Shown here: piece after piece, positions 1 to 7,131 of the stretch
Layout: the number at the start of each line of letters is the position of its first letter
Numbering within the stretch: the stretch's first letter is position 1
Assembly: GCA_011524575.1 (NCBI GenBank)
Contig: WTKB01000335.1
Location: 3,144 to 13,005, forward strand
Direction of reading: 5' to 3'
DNA length: 9,862 bases
From: Aquimarina sp.
Lineage (GTDB): Bacteria; Bacteroidota; Bacteroidia; Flavobacteriales; Flavobacteriaceae
Made by a program: the position numbers and the translations under genes
The notes under the pieces: generated by a model
The model's database searches: none
What the model was told of the DNA's origin: nothing
What the model saw: the letters and a program-made list of their open reading frames with translations, nothing else

Positions 1-3000
1 CTTTGAGAACCCTCTCCTTGTTTTTTTCCATCAGGCTGTTTTCCTCCTGATTGTTCTCCTTTAGATTCTTTGGATTGCTTTGAAGTTGATGATTGTCCTT
101 CTTGAGAACTATTTTTTTGTTCCCCTTTTTCTTTAGCATTTTGTTCTTTTGAAGTACCTTCTTTATTTCCAGATTCTTTTTTTGCTTTAGAAAGCATTTC
201 TTGCACATCTTCGGAAAGTGATTTTTGTTTTTTTATGATATCAGGCAACTGAAATCCTTCTTGTGGTTCTCCGCCTTCTCCTTTACCTGGTTTCATTTGC
301 TGATTTAAAAATCCCATTTTTTCAGATAGTAATAATGCTAAATCATTAGAAGCTTTTAAAGCATAGTTTAAAAAAGTAACTCCATTACGGGTTTGATTAT
401 CTGTGATTCTATTCAAACCATCATTCATATCCGTACCTACATCAGCAATTAAATCATTAACTACTGTTCCTATTTCTGGGTTTCTAGAAGACAAGGCATA
501 TAGGCTATCATCTATATGTGTAAAATGTTCTTTTAATAAATTTTGTTTTTTTACATACATCGAATAATTAGGACTTGAAGTATTTAATCCTGAAAAAGAC
601 TGCATATTTTGCTCCTGACCCATGGAGAAAAGCACTAAATTATCTAGTATTTGACGTAGTGTTTTGGTATCTTCTTTCAGTTGTTTCATTCCCATACCTC
701 CTCCTCCAGACGGATCTTCATAAAGCATTTTATCTGCTAAAGTTTGAAGCATGATTCCTAGTGCTTTTTGGTTTTTTTGAACTTGAGTTTTATCCCATAA
801 TTCAAATTGATCTTCTAATAATTTAAACTCATCAGTTATTTTTTGCTCAAATCTAGGATCATCATCTAGTTTCATAGATTGCTTTAATTCCGCATTTAAT
901 TTACGAAGGGCATCTAGTTCCAAAACAATAACTTTCCAATCTTCAAAAAGTGGCGTTTGATCCTGTTTTTGAGTAAGTGTACTGGATAACTCTAGTTGTT
1001 TTTTAGAAAGTAATTCAATCATTTGAACTACTTTTTGGTGTTTTTCTATTACAAAATGTCGTTTGGTAAGTTGTAGTACTTGATTGAGGTTTTTTGAAGT
1101 TTTTTTTCCACTTTTATCCAGTTCTTTTACCTTTTCATTGAGTTCTTTTTCAGAAAGGTTTTCTAAGGCTTTTTTAAGTTCGTCTATAAGTTTCTTATTT
1201 TCTTTTACCTGTTCATCTACTTTGTCTAATTGCTTTTTTAAAGCTTTATTTTCATTTTTATCAGAACGCTTTTCAAGTGTTTTTTTTAGTTTTTCAGAAA
1301 GTTTAGAAAACTGTTTCTGATCTGCTATTTTTTGTTCTAAAAGATCTTTAAACTCTCTTTTTTCCCTAAAATTTAATTTTGCATTTTGATTTTGAAGCTT
1401 CATGAAAGATTCCATTTGAGACTCACGTTCTTTTCGATCTTCTAAAAACGTTGAAAAACTAGAAAGAGACTGGGTTTCTTTTTCTGATTTTAATTGTTCT
1501 ATTTGAATTTCAGATCGGTTTTGAAAACCAAAAACAGAAGATTTTGAAGATTTATGTCCATGAATACCGTCATTATCCCACACTTCAAAATAAAACTCAT
1601 AAACGGTACTTTCTTCTAGTTTAAGTTCTGGATTGGGAAAAGCAAAAACAAACTCGGAAAACACCCCATTATCAAAAGTAATAGGTAATTTGCGTAGATC
1701 GTTAGGTGTATTTTTAGGGTAGTAAACCAGTTGTAATTTTGACAACCCATAATCATCAGAAATTTGCCCGTAATACAACTCACGAGCGATACTTAGTGTG
1801 TCTTTTTTAGAAACAACCTTTATATCAGGAGCTTTATCTTTTAGGGTTTCTAATTCAAATTCCAAATTTTCATAGCTAGACACATAATTATTAGAAGAAG
1901 AAACTTGATACGTTACAGGCTTTTTGATTCTTTTTTGAAACTCAAACCCTTTATCACTTTTATTAAAAACATTACAGGGTTGTTGTTTTTTGCTTTCTAT
2001 CAGATCAACAGGAGCAAACTGCATACAAATGGTATCAGAATATTTCGATTGAACTTTCCATGACACTAATGCTCCTTCAGGTATTAACGCATTTCCTGTA
2101 CCTAAATAAGTTTTGGAAGCTATTTGAGTATATTTTGGAGCAATTACCTGCATAGTAAACTTTTGGATACTTGGAGTTGGTTGCGTTTTAAGAATATATT
2201 CTTTACTTTTTTGATCTACCGAGGACAGGTAAAATGCCACATCTTTTTGTAAACCTTTAAAAGTATAACTAAAAGCATTAAGACTATCTTTTCTTAAAAA
2301 ATAAGTTTGCTGGTCAAAGTGAATAGCCATTTTATCAGGGATAAGTGCTCCGTAAGTACTCACATTTAAAGTAAAATCAGCACCCTGAAGACCAGAAAGT
2401 TGGTTGTTTTTTATTGAAAAATAAAAAGGAGCAGGTGCTTCAAAATACTGATTATAAGCCACAACTCTTTGAAAAGGAGTCTTAAACCAGGTTATTCCAT
2501 TGAATAAAGCAATTAGGGCAAATAAACAAAATGGTAAAACTAAATATTTTGCATAACTAAACGCTTTTTTATAATCAATGGCTTGCCTGAAATTAAAAGG
2601 TTGAAGATGTTTTGCCTTTTGTTCAATACTTGCCAACAGTAAGTCAGAATGAGTTTCTTTTTCTACTTGATCAGAAAGTTGTAATACATTCAAGAGTTGA
2701 TCTCCAATTTCTGGAAAGTGACGACCTATTATTTTTGAGGCCATTTCTTGACTCAGCGCATGTTTTGAAATATTTAAAAGATTTAAAATAGGAATAACTA
2801 TATACTTAACTAATAAAACACACATAACTATTAATGCCGACCAAAAACAAAGCGTTCGAAGTTCTGTAGGAAGCCACAAAAAGTATTCTAAAGAAAGTAT
2901 TCCTAAAAAGTATAATAGTCCTATACTTAAAAAAATAAAAATTCCTTTAAATAATTGGTTGTAATAATACTTTTGTCTAAAAAGTGAAAGTTTCTGATAG

Positions 3001-3026
3001 AGAGCCTCTAAAGACGAAGTTGACAT
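1..3026 (-). CDS. DUF4175-like large membrane/coiled-coil protein, 3' end beyond the window
   Basis: The frame is open from an ATG at 3026-3024 to the left edge: 1008 codons with no stop, so the C-terminus is missing. The N-terminus has two hydrophobic segments (about residues 26-50 and 58-80) and a third near 158-177. A beta-rich region of roughly residues 195-480 follows, reading like the extracytoplasmic part of this family. A Lys/Glu/Leu-rich coiled coil spans about 490-675, and a short Gly run (GGGG followed by MGM) comes near residue 770. From about residue 912 the protein becomes a low-complexity tail rich in Gln, Lys, Glu, Ser and Gly that is still running at the edge. Bacteroidota DUF4175 proteins of about 1100 residues have this plan; their function is unknown. 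The assignment is from architecture and remembered family sequences, not a search. The start is preceded by A/T-rich DNA without a Shine-Dalgarno site, as usual in this phylum. The foldback element ends only about 54 bases upstream and may sit in the promoter. Confidence 0.8.
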   Translation of the reverse strand, partial: MSTSSLEALYQKLSLFRQKYYYNQLFKGIFIFLSIGLLYFLGILSLEYFLWLPTELRTLCFWSALIVMCVLLVKYIVIPILNLLNISKHALSQEMASKIIGRHFPEIGDQLLNVLQLSDQVEKETHSDLLLASIEQKAKHLQPFNFRQAIDYKKAFSYAKYLVLPFCLFALIALFNGITWFKTPFQRVVAYNQYFEAPAPFYFSIKNNQLSGLQGADFTLNVSTYGALIPDKMAIHFDQQTYFLRKDSLNAFSYTFKGLQKDVAFYLSSVDQKSKEYILKTQPTPSIQKFTMQVIAPKYTQIASKTYLGTGNALIPEGALVSWKVQSKYSDTICMQFAPVDLIESKKQQPCNVFNKSDKGFEFQKRIKKPVTYQVSSSNNYVSSYENLEFELETLKDKAPDIKVVSKKDTLSIARELYYGQISDDYGLSKLQLVYYPKNTPNDLRKLPITFDNGVFSEFVFAFPNPELKLEESTVYEFYFEVWDNDGIHGHKSSKSSVFGFQNRSEIQIEQLKSEKETQSLSSFSTFLEDRKERESQMESFMKLQNQNAKLNFREKREFKDLLEQKIADQKQFSKLSEKLKKTLEKRSDKNENKALKKQLDKVDEQVKENKKLIDELKKALENLSEKELNEKVKELDKSGKKTSKNLNQVLQLTKRHFVIEKHQKVVQMIELLSKKQLELSSTLTQKQDQTPLFEDWKVIVLELDALRKLNAELKQSMKLDDDPRFEQKITDEFKLLEDQFELWDKTQVQKNQKALGIMLQTLADKMLYEDPSGGGGMGMKQLKEDTKTLRQILDNLVLFSMGQEQNMQSFSGLNTSSPNYSMYVKKQNLLKEHFTHIDDSLYALSSRNPEIGTVVNDLIADVGTDMNDGLNRITDNQTRNGVTFLNYALKASNDLALLLSEKMGFLNQQMKPGKGEGGEPQEGFQLPDIIKKQKSLSEDVQEMLSKAKKESGNKEGTSKEQNAKEKGEQKNSSQEGQSSTSKQSKESKGEQSGGKQPDGKKQGEGSQ

Positions 3027-3076
3027 AAGCAATTAAATATGATGCTAAATTTACTACTATTTTACTACAAAAAGCA

Positions 3077-3236
3077 TAAGAGCTTGTTTAAACTCACTAC
3101 TTCCTGTAATCCAAAATTTTAAGAACTTGGATCACTTTAAAAAGATTTATATATCTCGATATGTGCATCATTTAAAAGTAAACCAAAACCTTAAACTTTT
3201 GAATTACAGTTCGTATTTAGTTTAAACGAGCTCTAA
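3077..3236. mobile_element. 154-bp foldback MITE with TAA target-site duplication
   Basis: The element spans 3080-3233 and is flanked on both sides by TAA (3077-3079 and 3234-3236), a plausible 3-bp target duplication. Its ends are inverted repeats that begin GAGCTTGTTTAAACT on the left and GAGCTCGTTTAAACT on the right (right end read on the minus strand). By eye 39 of the first 50 bases pair, and the similarity continues inward (TTGG..., CTTTAAAA against TTTAAAAG), so nearly the whole unit is one long hairpin with its centre near the ATATC/GATAT stretch. There is no coding capacity. A near-identical end occurs at 9813-9862. TNA target duplications and GAG-type termini are known from the ISL2/IS1031 groups of the IS5 family, so a non-autonomous derivative of such an element is a reasonable inference, though the parent transposase is not in the window. 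Confidence 0.75.
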
Positions 3237-3375
3237 AAATTCGTTGGACGTAATGGAGTACTACTTATTAATGCATTCAGTATTGTTGTTTTTGTAATAT
3301 GCATAAAATCCGTTGTTTGAAATATAGTAGGAGAGGTGTTTTTAAAGATAAAGTAATTATTTAAAAAATTTAAAG

Positions 3376-3498
3376 ATGAATAAAAAACAAGAAGATCAAT
3401 TAAAAAGAAGAAAACTTAGTCTGAAAATAACTTCAGGTTATAATATGGGATCTGGAAGTTTATTATCTTTTAAACAAGCTCTAAAGGTGCTGTGGTAG
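3376..3498 (+). CDS. Possible 40-residue small ORF, unknown or broken
   Basis: ATG at 3376 opens a 40-codon frame ending in TAG at 3496-3498. The product is strongly basic at its N-terminus (MNKKQEDQLKRRKL), then rich in Gly and Ser with no clear membrane segment. A possible promoter lies upstream (TTTG at 3291, GTTGTTTG at 3312) and the start follows an A-rich TTTAAAG leader, so expression is conceivable. The last few codons fall in and just after a sequence matching the mobile-element terminal repeat (GAGCTTGTTTAAA read on the minus strand), so the C-terminus may have been replaced by an insertion. I do not recognise a family. It could equally be a chance ORF or part of a decayed element. 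Confidence 0.3.
   Translation: MNKKQEDQLKRRKLSLKITSGYNMGSGSLLSFKQALKVLW
3469..3484 (-). repeat. Degenerate third copy of the element terminal repeat, followed by TAA
   Basis: Read on the minus strand from 3481, the sequence begins GAGCTTGTTTAAA, identical over 13 bases to the left end of the foldback element and to the end at 9813. Beyond that the match is weak and needs gaps (a shared ACTTCC block further in). The outside triplet at 3482-3484 is TAA, the same as the flanks of the foldback element. The interior of this end points to lower coordinates, but I cannot find its partner, so it looks like a solo or heavily decayed end. Confidence 0.5.
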
Positions 3499-3545
3499 AA
3501 TTAAAAGAAAACTGGAGAGGACAAAAGACCTTTGAAGTAATCTAA
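3483..3545 (+). pseudogene. Short coding-like remnant, C-terminal fragment of an unknown gene
   Basis: In the frame two bases out of step with the 3376 ORF, codons from 3483 to the TAA at 3543-3545 read KGAVVELKENWRGQKTFEVI, which has a natural amino-acid mix. The frame has no start codon: it opens only after a stop at 3471-3473, inside the terminal-repeat match. A simple explanation is that it is the surviving 3' end of a gene cut by an element insertion. It is very short, so chance is a real alternative. Confidence 0.2.
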
Positions 3546-3657
3546 AATTAAAAACCTGATTATAACACCTAAGAAATACTTTTGTAGCGCTACTTAATTG
3601 AGTGACAAAAGCATTTTCTAGGCAATTGAAAAAAAGTTTAAATAGCTTCATTATGTG

Positions 3658-3665
3658 TATTTTTG
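3658..3665 (+). promoter_or_regulatory. Candidate -7 element for the surE-lpxB cluster
   Basis: TATTTTTG matches the Bacteroidota primary-sigma -7 consensus TAnnTTTG exactly and lies 34 bases before the surE ATG. The upstream -33 box is poor: GTTTA at 3636-3640 has acceptable 17-base spacing, while the better TTG at 3626-3628 is too far away. The site would give a leader of about 25-30 bases. Confidence 0.4.
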
Positions 3666-3699
3666 TACTTTGAATAATATCATGATTTAAAAACAATAA

Positions 3700-4488
3700 A
3701 TGACACAGAAAGAACTTCCACTAATACTTGTTAGTAATGATGATGGTGTGGATGCTCCAGGTATTCAAAACCTTATAGAAACACTTGTTGTGTTTGCAAA
3801 AGTAGTGGTGGTAGCTCCAAATGGCCCTCAGAGTGCAAAATCACACGCTATGAGTATCAATCAAGCCTTATACTACCAAGAAGTAACCCCTAGTAACTCC
3901 CATCAAAACTTAAAAGTTTATAGTTGTTCTGGAACTCCTGTTGATTGTATAAAATTAGCCTTACACGGTATTTTAGAACAAAAACCTGATTTGTGTGTAA
4001 GTGGTATAAATCATGGGTCCAATCATGGAATTAATGTTATTTATTCTGGGACAATGGCGGCAGCACTTGAAGCAGGAATGTCTGGAATTCCTGCTATTGG
4101 ATTTTCTCTTTTAGATTACGATTATCATGCTAATTTTAAACCTGGTTTAAAATATGTAAAAGAGATTGTAATGAAGGTTCTCGAAAACAAGCTTCCTAAA
4201 GATGTGGTACTTAATGTAAATATCCCTAAGCTTCCAGAAAATAAAATCAAAGGCATTAAAGTTTGTAGGCAAATCCAATCTCGATGGGAAGAAACCATTG
4301 ATATACATGAGTTTCCAATGAAGCAGCACTATTATTGGCTATCGGGAACTTTTCTTACCCAAGAACCTAATACCTGTATGGATACTGACCATTGGGCTTT
4401 AGAGAACGGATATGTGTCTGTAGTTCCAACGCAATTTGATTTTACAGCACATGCTTTTAAAAAGGAACTTGAAAATTGGAATTGGTAA
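3700..4488 (+). CDS. surE: 5'/3'-nucleotidase SurE
   Basis: A 262-residue member of the SurE family of metal-dependent phosphatases, which remove phosphate from nucleoside 5'- and 3'-monophosphates in the cytoplasm and are linked to stationary-phase or stress survival. Visible signatures: SNDDG at 12-16 with the metal-binding Asp pair D14/D15; S45 in the loop that supplies the metal-binding Ser; GTPVDC at 78-83; and SGINHGSN at 101-108, whose N104 is the expected metal-ligand Asn, followed by YSGTMAAALEA. Length and the conserved AIGFSLLDYD block fit the family. The loop usually written APD...SAxGH reads APNGPQSAKSH here, so D41 is replaced by Asn and Gly by Ser, although the Ser ligand and H49 remain. 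The ATG follows an A-rich stretch with no Shine-Dalgarno site. It is the first gene of a compact cluster with lpxB. Confidence 0.96.
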   Translation: MTQKELPLILVSNDDGVDAPGIQNLIETLVVFAKVVVVAPNGPQSAKSHAMSINQALYYQEVTPSNSHQNLKVYSCSGTPVDCIKLALHGILEQKPDLCVSGINHGSNHGINVIYSGTMAAALEAGMSGIPAIGFSLLDYDYHANFKPGLKYVKEIVMKVLENKLPKDVVLNVNIPKLPENKIKGIKVCRQIQSRWEETIDIHEFPMKQHYYWLSGTFLTQEPNTCMDTDHWALENGYVSVVPTQFDFTAHAFKKELENWNW

Positions 4489-4489
4489 T

Positions 4490-4789
4490 ATGCAAAACCC
4501 TAAATTTAAAATAGCCAAAGAAATAAGTATTGGCTTTATTATAGGTCTTTTAACTACAACTCTAGGGACTTATTTATGGATACTATTGTTTTCTGAAGAA
4601 ACTTTTTTAGATAGTCTTAAAAACGCTTTAGAGTTTCAGTTTTTAGGAGCAATTCTCTCTCTAGGTGCTTTATTAAACTTTATAGCTTTTTATTTTTTCT
4701 TAAATAAAAATCAAATCTATAAAGCTCGAGGTGTAGTGATGGCTAGTTTTACCACAGCACTTGTGGTATTTTTTTTAAAAATATATTAA
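4490..4789 (+). CDS. Small three-helix membrane protein between surE and lpxB
   Basis: The ATG at 4490 is one base after the surE stop and gives 99 residues. A longer reading from 4436 would overlap surE by 53 bases and add a non-family-like leader, so I prefer the shorter form. Three hydrophobic segments are visible: about 12-34, 50-71 and 80-98. The N-terminus is polar and basic (MQNPKFKIAKE), and a short acidic/polar loop near 35-46 joins helices 1 and 2. I know of no characterised function. A small membrane protein at this position between surE and lpxB is, as I recall, common in flavobacteria, which hints at an envelope role, but that is from memory. Translational coupling to surE is likely given the 1-base gap, and lpxB starts 10 bases after its stop. 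Confidence 0.85.
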   Translation: MQNPKFKIAKEISIGFIIGLLTTTLGTYLWILLFSEETFLDSLKNALEFQFLGAILSLGALLNFIAFYFFLNKNQIYKARGVVMASFTTALVVFFLKIY

Positions 4790-4799
4790 TAGTTTTACT

Positions 4800-5921
4800 A
4801 TGAAATACTACCTTATTGCTGGTGAGGCTTCAGGAGATTTACATGGATCAAATCTTATCAAAGAATTATTAAAAAAAGATCCTAAAGCAGAGATTCGGTT
4901 TTGGGGTGGTGATTTAATGCAACAAGAAGGGGGGATGCTAGTAAAGCATTATAAAGAACTGGCTTTTATGGGATTTGTAGAAGTAATTCTTCATTTAAAA
5001 ACCATTCTAAACAACCTTTCTTTTTGTAAAAAAGACCTTGAGGCTTTTATGCCCGATGTAATTATTTTTATAGACTACCCTGGGTTTAATTTACGAATAG
5101 CAAAATGGGCAAAAGCAAAAGGCTTTGTTACTCATTATTATATCTCTCCTCAGATTTGGGCATGGAAAGAAAATCGCATAAAAGCCATTAAAAGAGATAT
5201 TGATAAAATGTATGTAATTCTTCCTTTTGAAAAATCTTATTATGAAGAAAAACATAATTTCCCTGTACATTTTGTAGGGCATCCACTTATGGATGCTATT
5301 GAAAATTATAAGCATCAAAATAATAATTTAGAAAATTTCAAAGAAGAACATCAACTGGATAACCGCCCTATTATTGCTTTACTCCCAGGTAGTCGAAAGC
5401 AAGAGATTTCGAAATCATTAAGTATTTTTAAAGAATTAACGAATACATACCCAAACTATCAATTTGTAATTGCGGGTGCACCAAGTATAACAGACGCTTT
5501 TTACCAACAGATTAGTAAAGGAACAGGTATAAAACATATTAGTAACCAAACTTATGCACTTTTATCACATGCCGATGCGGCACTTGTTACAAGTGGAACA
5601 GCAACACTAGAAACGGCTCTTTTTGAAGTACCTCAAGTAGTTTGTTATAAGGGAAATACCATCTCTTATTGGATTGCCAAACAAGTAGTGAAGCTTAAAT
5701 ATATTTCTCTGGTAAATTTAATTATGAACCAAGCTGTTGTTAAAGAGCTTATTCAGGACGATTTTGACATAAAACAACTTCAAGAAGAACTAGATGCCCT
5801 ATTAAACCCTAAAAACCGAGCTAAAATTATAACTGACTACAAAAAATTAAAAGATAAACTAGGAGGAGGAGGAGCTAGTAAAGAAGTAGCAAATTTAATT
5901 TTGAAGAATATTAAAACTTAG
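4800..5921 (+). CDS. lpxB: Lipid-A-disaccharide synthase LpxB
   Basis: A 373-residue GT19 glycosyltransferase that joins UDP-2,3-diacylglucosamine and lipid X into the beta-1,6 disaccharide of lipid A, on the cytoplasmic face of the inner membrane. Motifs run in the expected order: AGEASGDLHG at 7-16; the FIDYPGFN loop, whose D92 aligns with the catalytic Asp of the E. coli enzyme (D98); SPQIWAW at 116-122; FVGHPLMDAI from 158; LPGSR at 195-199; SGTATLE at 265-271 in the UDP-sugar binding region; and ISLVNLI at 302-308. Length is normal and there is no break. It is the last gene of the surE cluster, with its ATG 10 bases after the preceding stop. Its last 11 bases overlap the 3' end of the convergent CLC gene, and no hairpin terminator is seen between them. 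Confidence 0.97.
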   Translation: MKYYLIAGEASGDLHGSNLIKELLKKDPKAEIRFWGGDLMQQEGGMLVKHYKELAFMGFVEVILHLKTILNNLSFCKKDLEAFMPDVIIFIDYPGFNLRIAKWAKAKGFVTHYYISPQIWAWKENRIKAIKRDIDKMYVILPFEKSYYEEKHNFPVHFVGHPLMDAIENYKHQNNNLENFKEEHQLDNRPIIALLPGSRKQEISKSLSIFKELTNTYPNYQFVIAGAPSITDAFYQQISKGTGIKHISNQTYALLSHADAALVTSGTATLETALFEVPQVVCYKGNTISYWIAKQVVKLKYISLVNLIMNQAVVKELIQDDFDIKQLQEELDALLNPKNRAKIITDYKKLKDKLGGGGASKEVANLILKNIKT

Positions 5922-7131
5922 GTAATTCATTTTTTTGAGCACTATAAACCCCCTTTTTACCAGAAACTAAATAGGCAATTACGGCAGCTATAGCAATATA
6001 TTTGCCTGTTTCTATACCAAAAAGCTCAATACCCATAATAAGGCAAGCAATAGGAGTATGTGTTGCTCCTGCAAACACCGCTATAAATCCCATTGCTGCA
6101 AGTAGGCTCATAGGTAAAGGAAATATTAAAGCTAAAACATTACCAAGAGTGGCACCTATAAAAAATAATGGGGTTACTTCTCCTCCTTTAAAACCTGCTC
6201 CTAAAGTAAAAGCTGTAAGAATAATCTTAACTAAGAAATCATAAGAATACATTGGAGCGTAAAAAGCGGATTCAATTACAGGAAGCCCTAATCCAATATG
6301 TCGTGTACCACCCATTGTAAAAATAATAATTGCAAGCACACATCCTCCAACAAAAGGACGTAAGGGAGGGAAAGAAATGTATTTTTTAAATAATAGTGTA
6401 AAATACTTTTTTAAAGAAGAAAACAGAAGACTTGCACCTCCAAAACACACACCAGCACACAACGAATAAAAAAGTTGTAATGCTTCAAAATCGGGTATAT
6501 GATCTACGATATAATGTCCATGAGTACCTCCGAAATATAAACAAAATTTATCTGCTATTAGTGCAACTAAAAGGCAAGGTAAGGCATTTTTTAAATAAAT
6601 TTGACCCACATAAACTACTTCTAGAGCAAAGAATGTTGCTGCTAATGGCGTACCAAACACTGCTGAAAAACCAGCAGCTATTCCCATTTGTAAGAGGGTT
6701 TTTCTATCTGTAAAAGTAAACTTAAAAAAACGAGAACATTGTTCTGCAAGTGTTGCACCTATTTGTACAGCAGTACCTTCTCTTCCTGCAGATCCTCCAA
6801 AAAGATGTGTGGCAAGTGTTCCAAAAAGTACAAAAGGAAGCATTCGAAAAGGAATACGAGGTGCTTCAAGAGTATTATAGTAGGTTTCAAAGATTAAGTT
6901 ATTCCCCTTATTACTTGTCTTGCCAAAATAGTGGTAAACACCTCCAATACAAAGACCTGCTAATGGTAGTAATAATATAATATTAAAATATTCTTCTCTA
7001 AAGGTACTACATTGGTAAAGTGAATTTAGAAAAAATGCACCTACCGCACCTGTAATACTACCTATAATAAGTGCTATAAAGATCCACTTTGTTAAATAGT
7101 ATATTATCGAATTAGAAGCCTTCAAAAACAA
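5911..7131 (-). CDS. CLC-family transporter, probable fluoride/proton antiporter (CLC-F type)
   Basis: A 406-residue polytopic membrane protein of the CLC superfamily without a C-terminal CBS region. Three diagnostic motifs point to the fluoride-exporting CLC-F clade rather than chloride transporters: GNNLI at 76-80 where chloride CLCs have GSGIP; GREGT at 116-120, with E118 as the gating/proton-coupling Glu; and GFKGGEVTP at 313-321, with T320 where chloride types have GIFAP. Y396 lies in the C-terminal segment where CLCs keep their anion-site Tyr. CLC-F proteins expel fluoride from the cytoplasm by exchange with protons. No ATG is available: the nearest in-frame stop is TAA at 7164-7162, and the first internal Met is residue 97, far too late. 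The TTG at 7131-7129 is the most plausible start, with TTG at 7125 as an alternative. Fluoride riboswitch sequence (GGcGATGG-like) is not visible upstream. The gene runs divergently from the PL6 lyase and convergently with lpxB. Confidence 0.88.
   Translation of the reverse strand: MFLKASNSIIYYLTKWIFIALIIGSITGAVGAFFLNSLYQCSTFREEYFNIILLLPLAGLCIGGVYHYFGKTSNKGNNLIFETYYNTLEAPRIPFRMLPFVLFGTLATHLFGGSAGREGTAVQIGATLAEQCSRFFKFTFTDRKTLLQMGIAAGFSAVFGTPLAATFFALEVVYVGQIYLKNALPCLLVALIADKFCLYFGGTHGHYIVDHIPDFEALQLFYSLCAGVCFGGASLLFSSLKKYFTLLFKKYISFPPLRPFVGGCVLAIIIFTMGGTRHIGLGLPVIESAFYAPMYSYDFLVKIILTAFTLGAGFKGGEVTPLFFIGATLGNVLALIFPLPMSLLAAMGFIAVFAGATHTPIACLIMGIELFGIETGKYIAIAAVIAYLVSGKKGVYSAQKNELPKF

Larger units (their letters stand above)
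3027..3699. other. Gene-poor intergenic region with mobile-element debris
   Basis: This 673-base gap separates the divergent DUF4175-like gene and surE. From left to right it contains a short AT-rich leader for the minus-strand gene, a 154-bp foldback element (3080-3233), a possible weak promoter (TTTG at 3291-3294, 17 bases, then GTTGTTTG at 3312-3319), a 40-codon ORF at 3376, a degenerate terminal-repeat end at 3475-3481, a short coding-like remnant to 3545, and the surE promoter region. I see no tRNA, other RNA gene or convincing rho-independent terminator. The open minus-strand frame at 3481-3696 has no recognisable features and I treat it as spurious. Confidence 0.75.

Noticed and set aside
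1084..1320. Open plus-strand frame rich in Phe and Ser
   Set aside because: It is the antisense of the Lys/Glu-rich coiled-coil part of the DUF4175-like gene; its composition is what a reversed AAA/GAA-rich gene gives.
3481..3696. Minus-strand 71-codon frame before surE
   Set aside because: It has no recognisable features, spans the surE promoter and the element end, and its composition looks like translated AT-rich noncoding DNA.
3027..3699. CRISPR array or tRNA in the large gap
   Set aside because: The only repeats are the element ends; there is no regular repeat-spacer spacing and no cloverleaf or TTCGA-type T-loop pattern in a suitable context.
4436..4489. Upstream start for the small membrane protein
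   Set aside because: It would overlap surE by 53 bases, while the ATG at 4490 gives a normal N-terminus right after the surE stop.
5900..5960. Bidirectional terminator between lpxB and the CLC gene
   Set aside because: The genes overlap by 11 bases, and the T-run near 5930 has no stable GC-paired stem beside it.
6002..6980. Three plus-strand frames inside the CLC gene (6002, 6432, 6750)
   Set aside because: All are antisense to a protein with clear CLC motifs and none resembles a known family.
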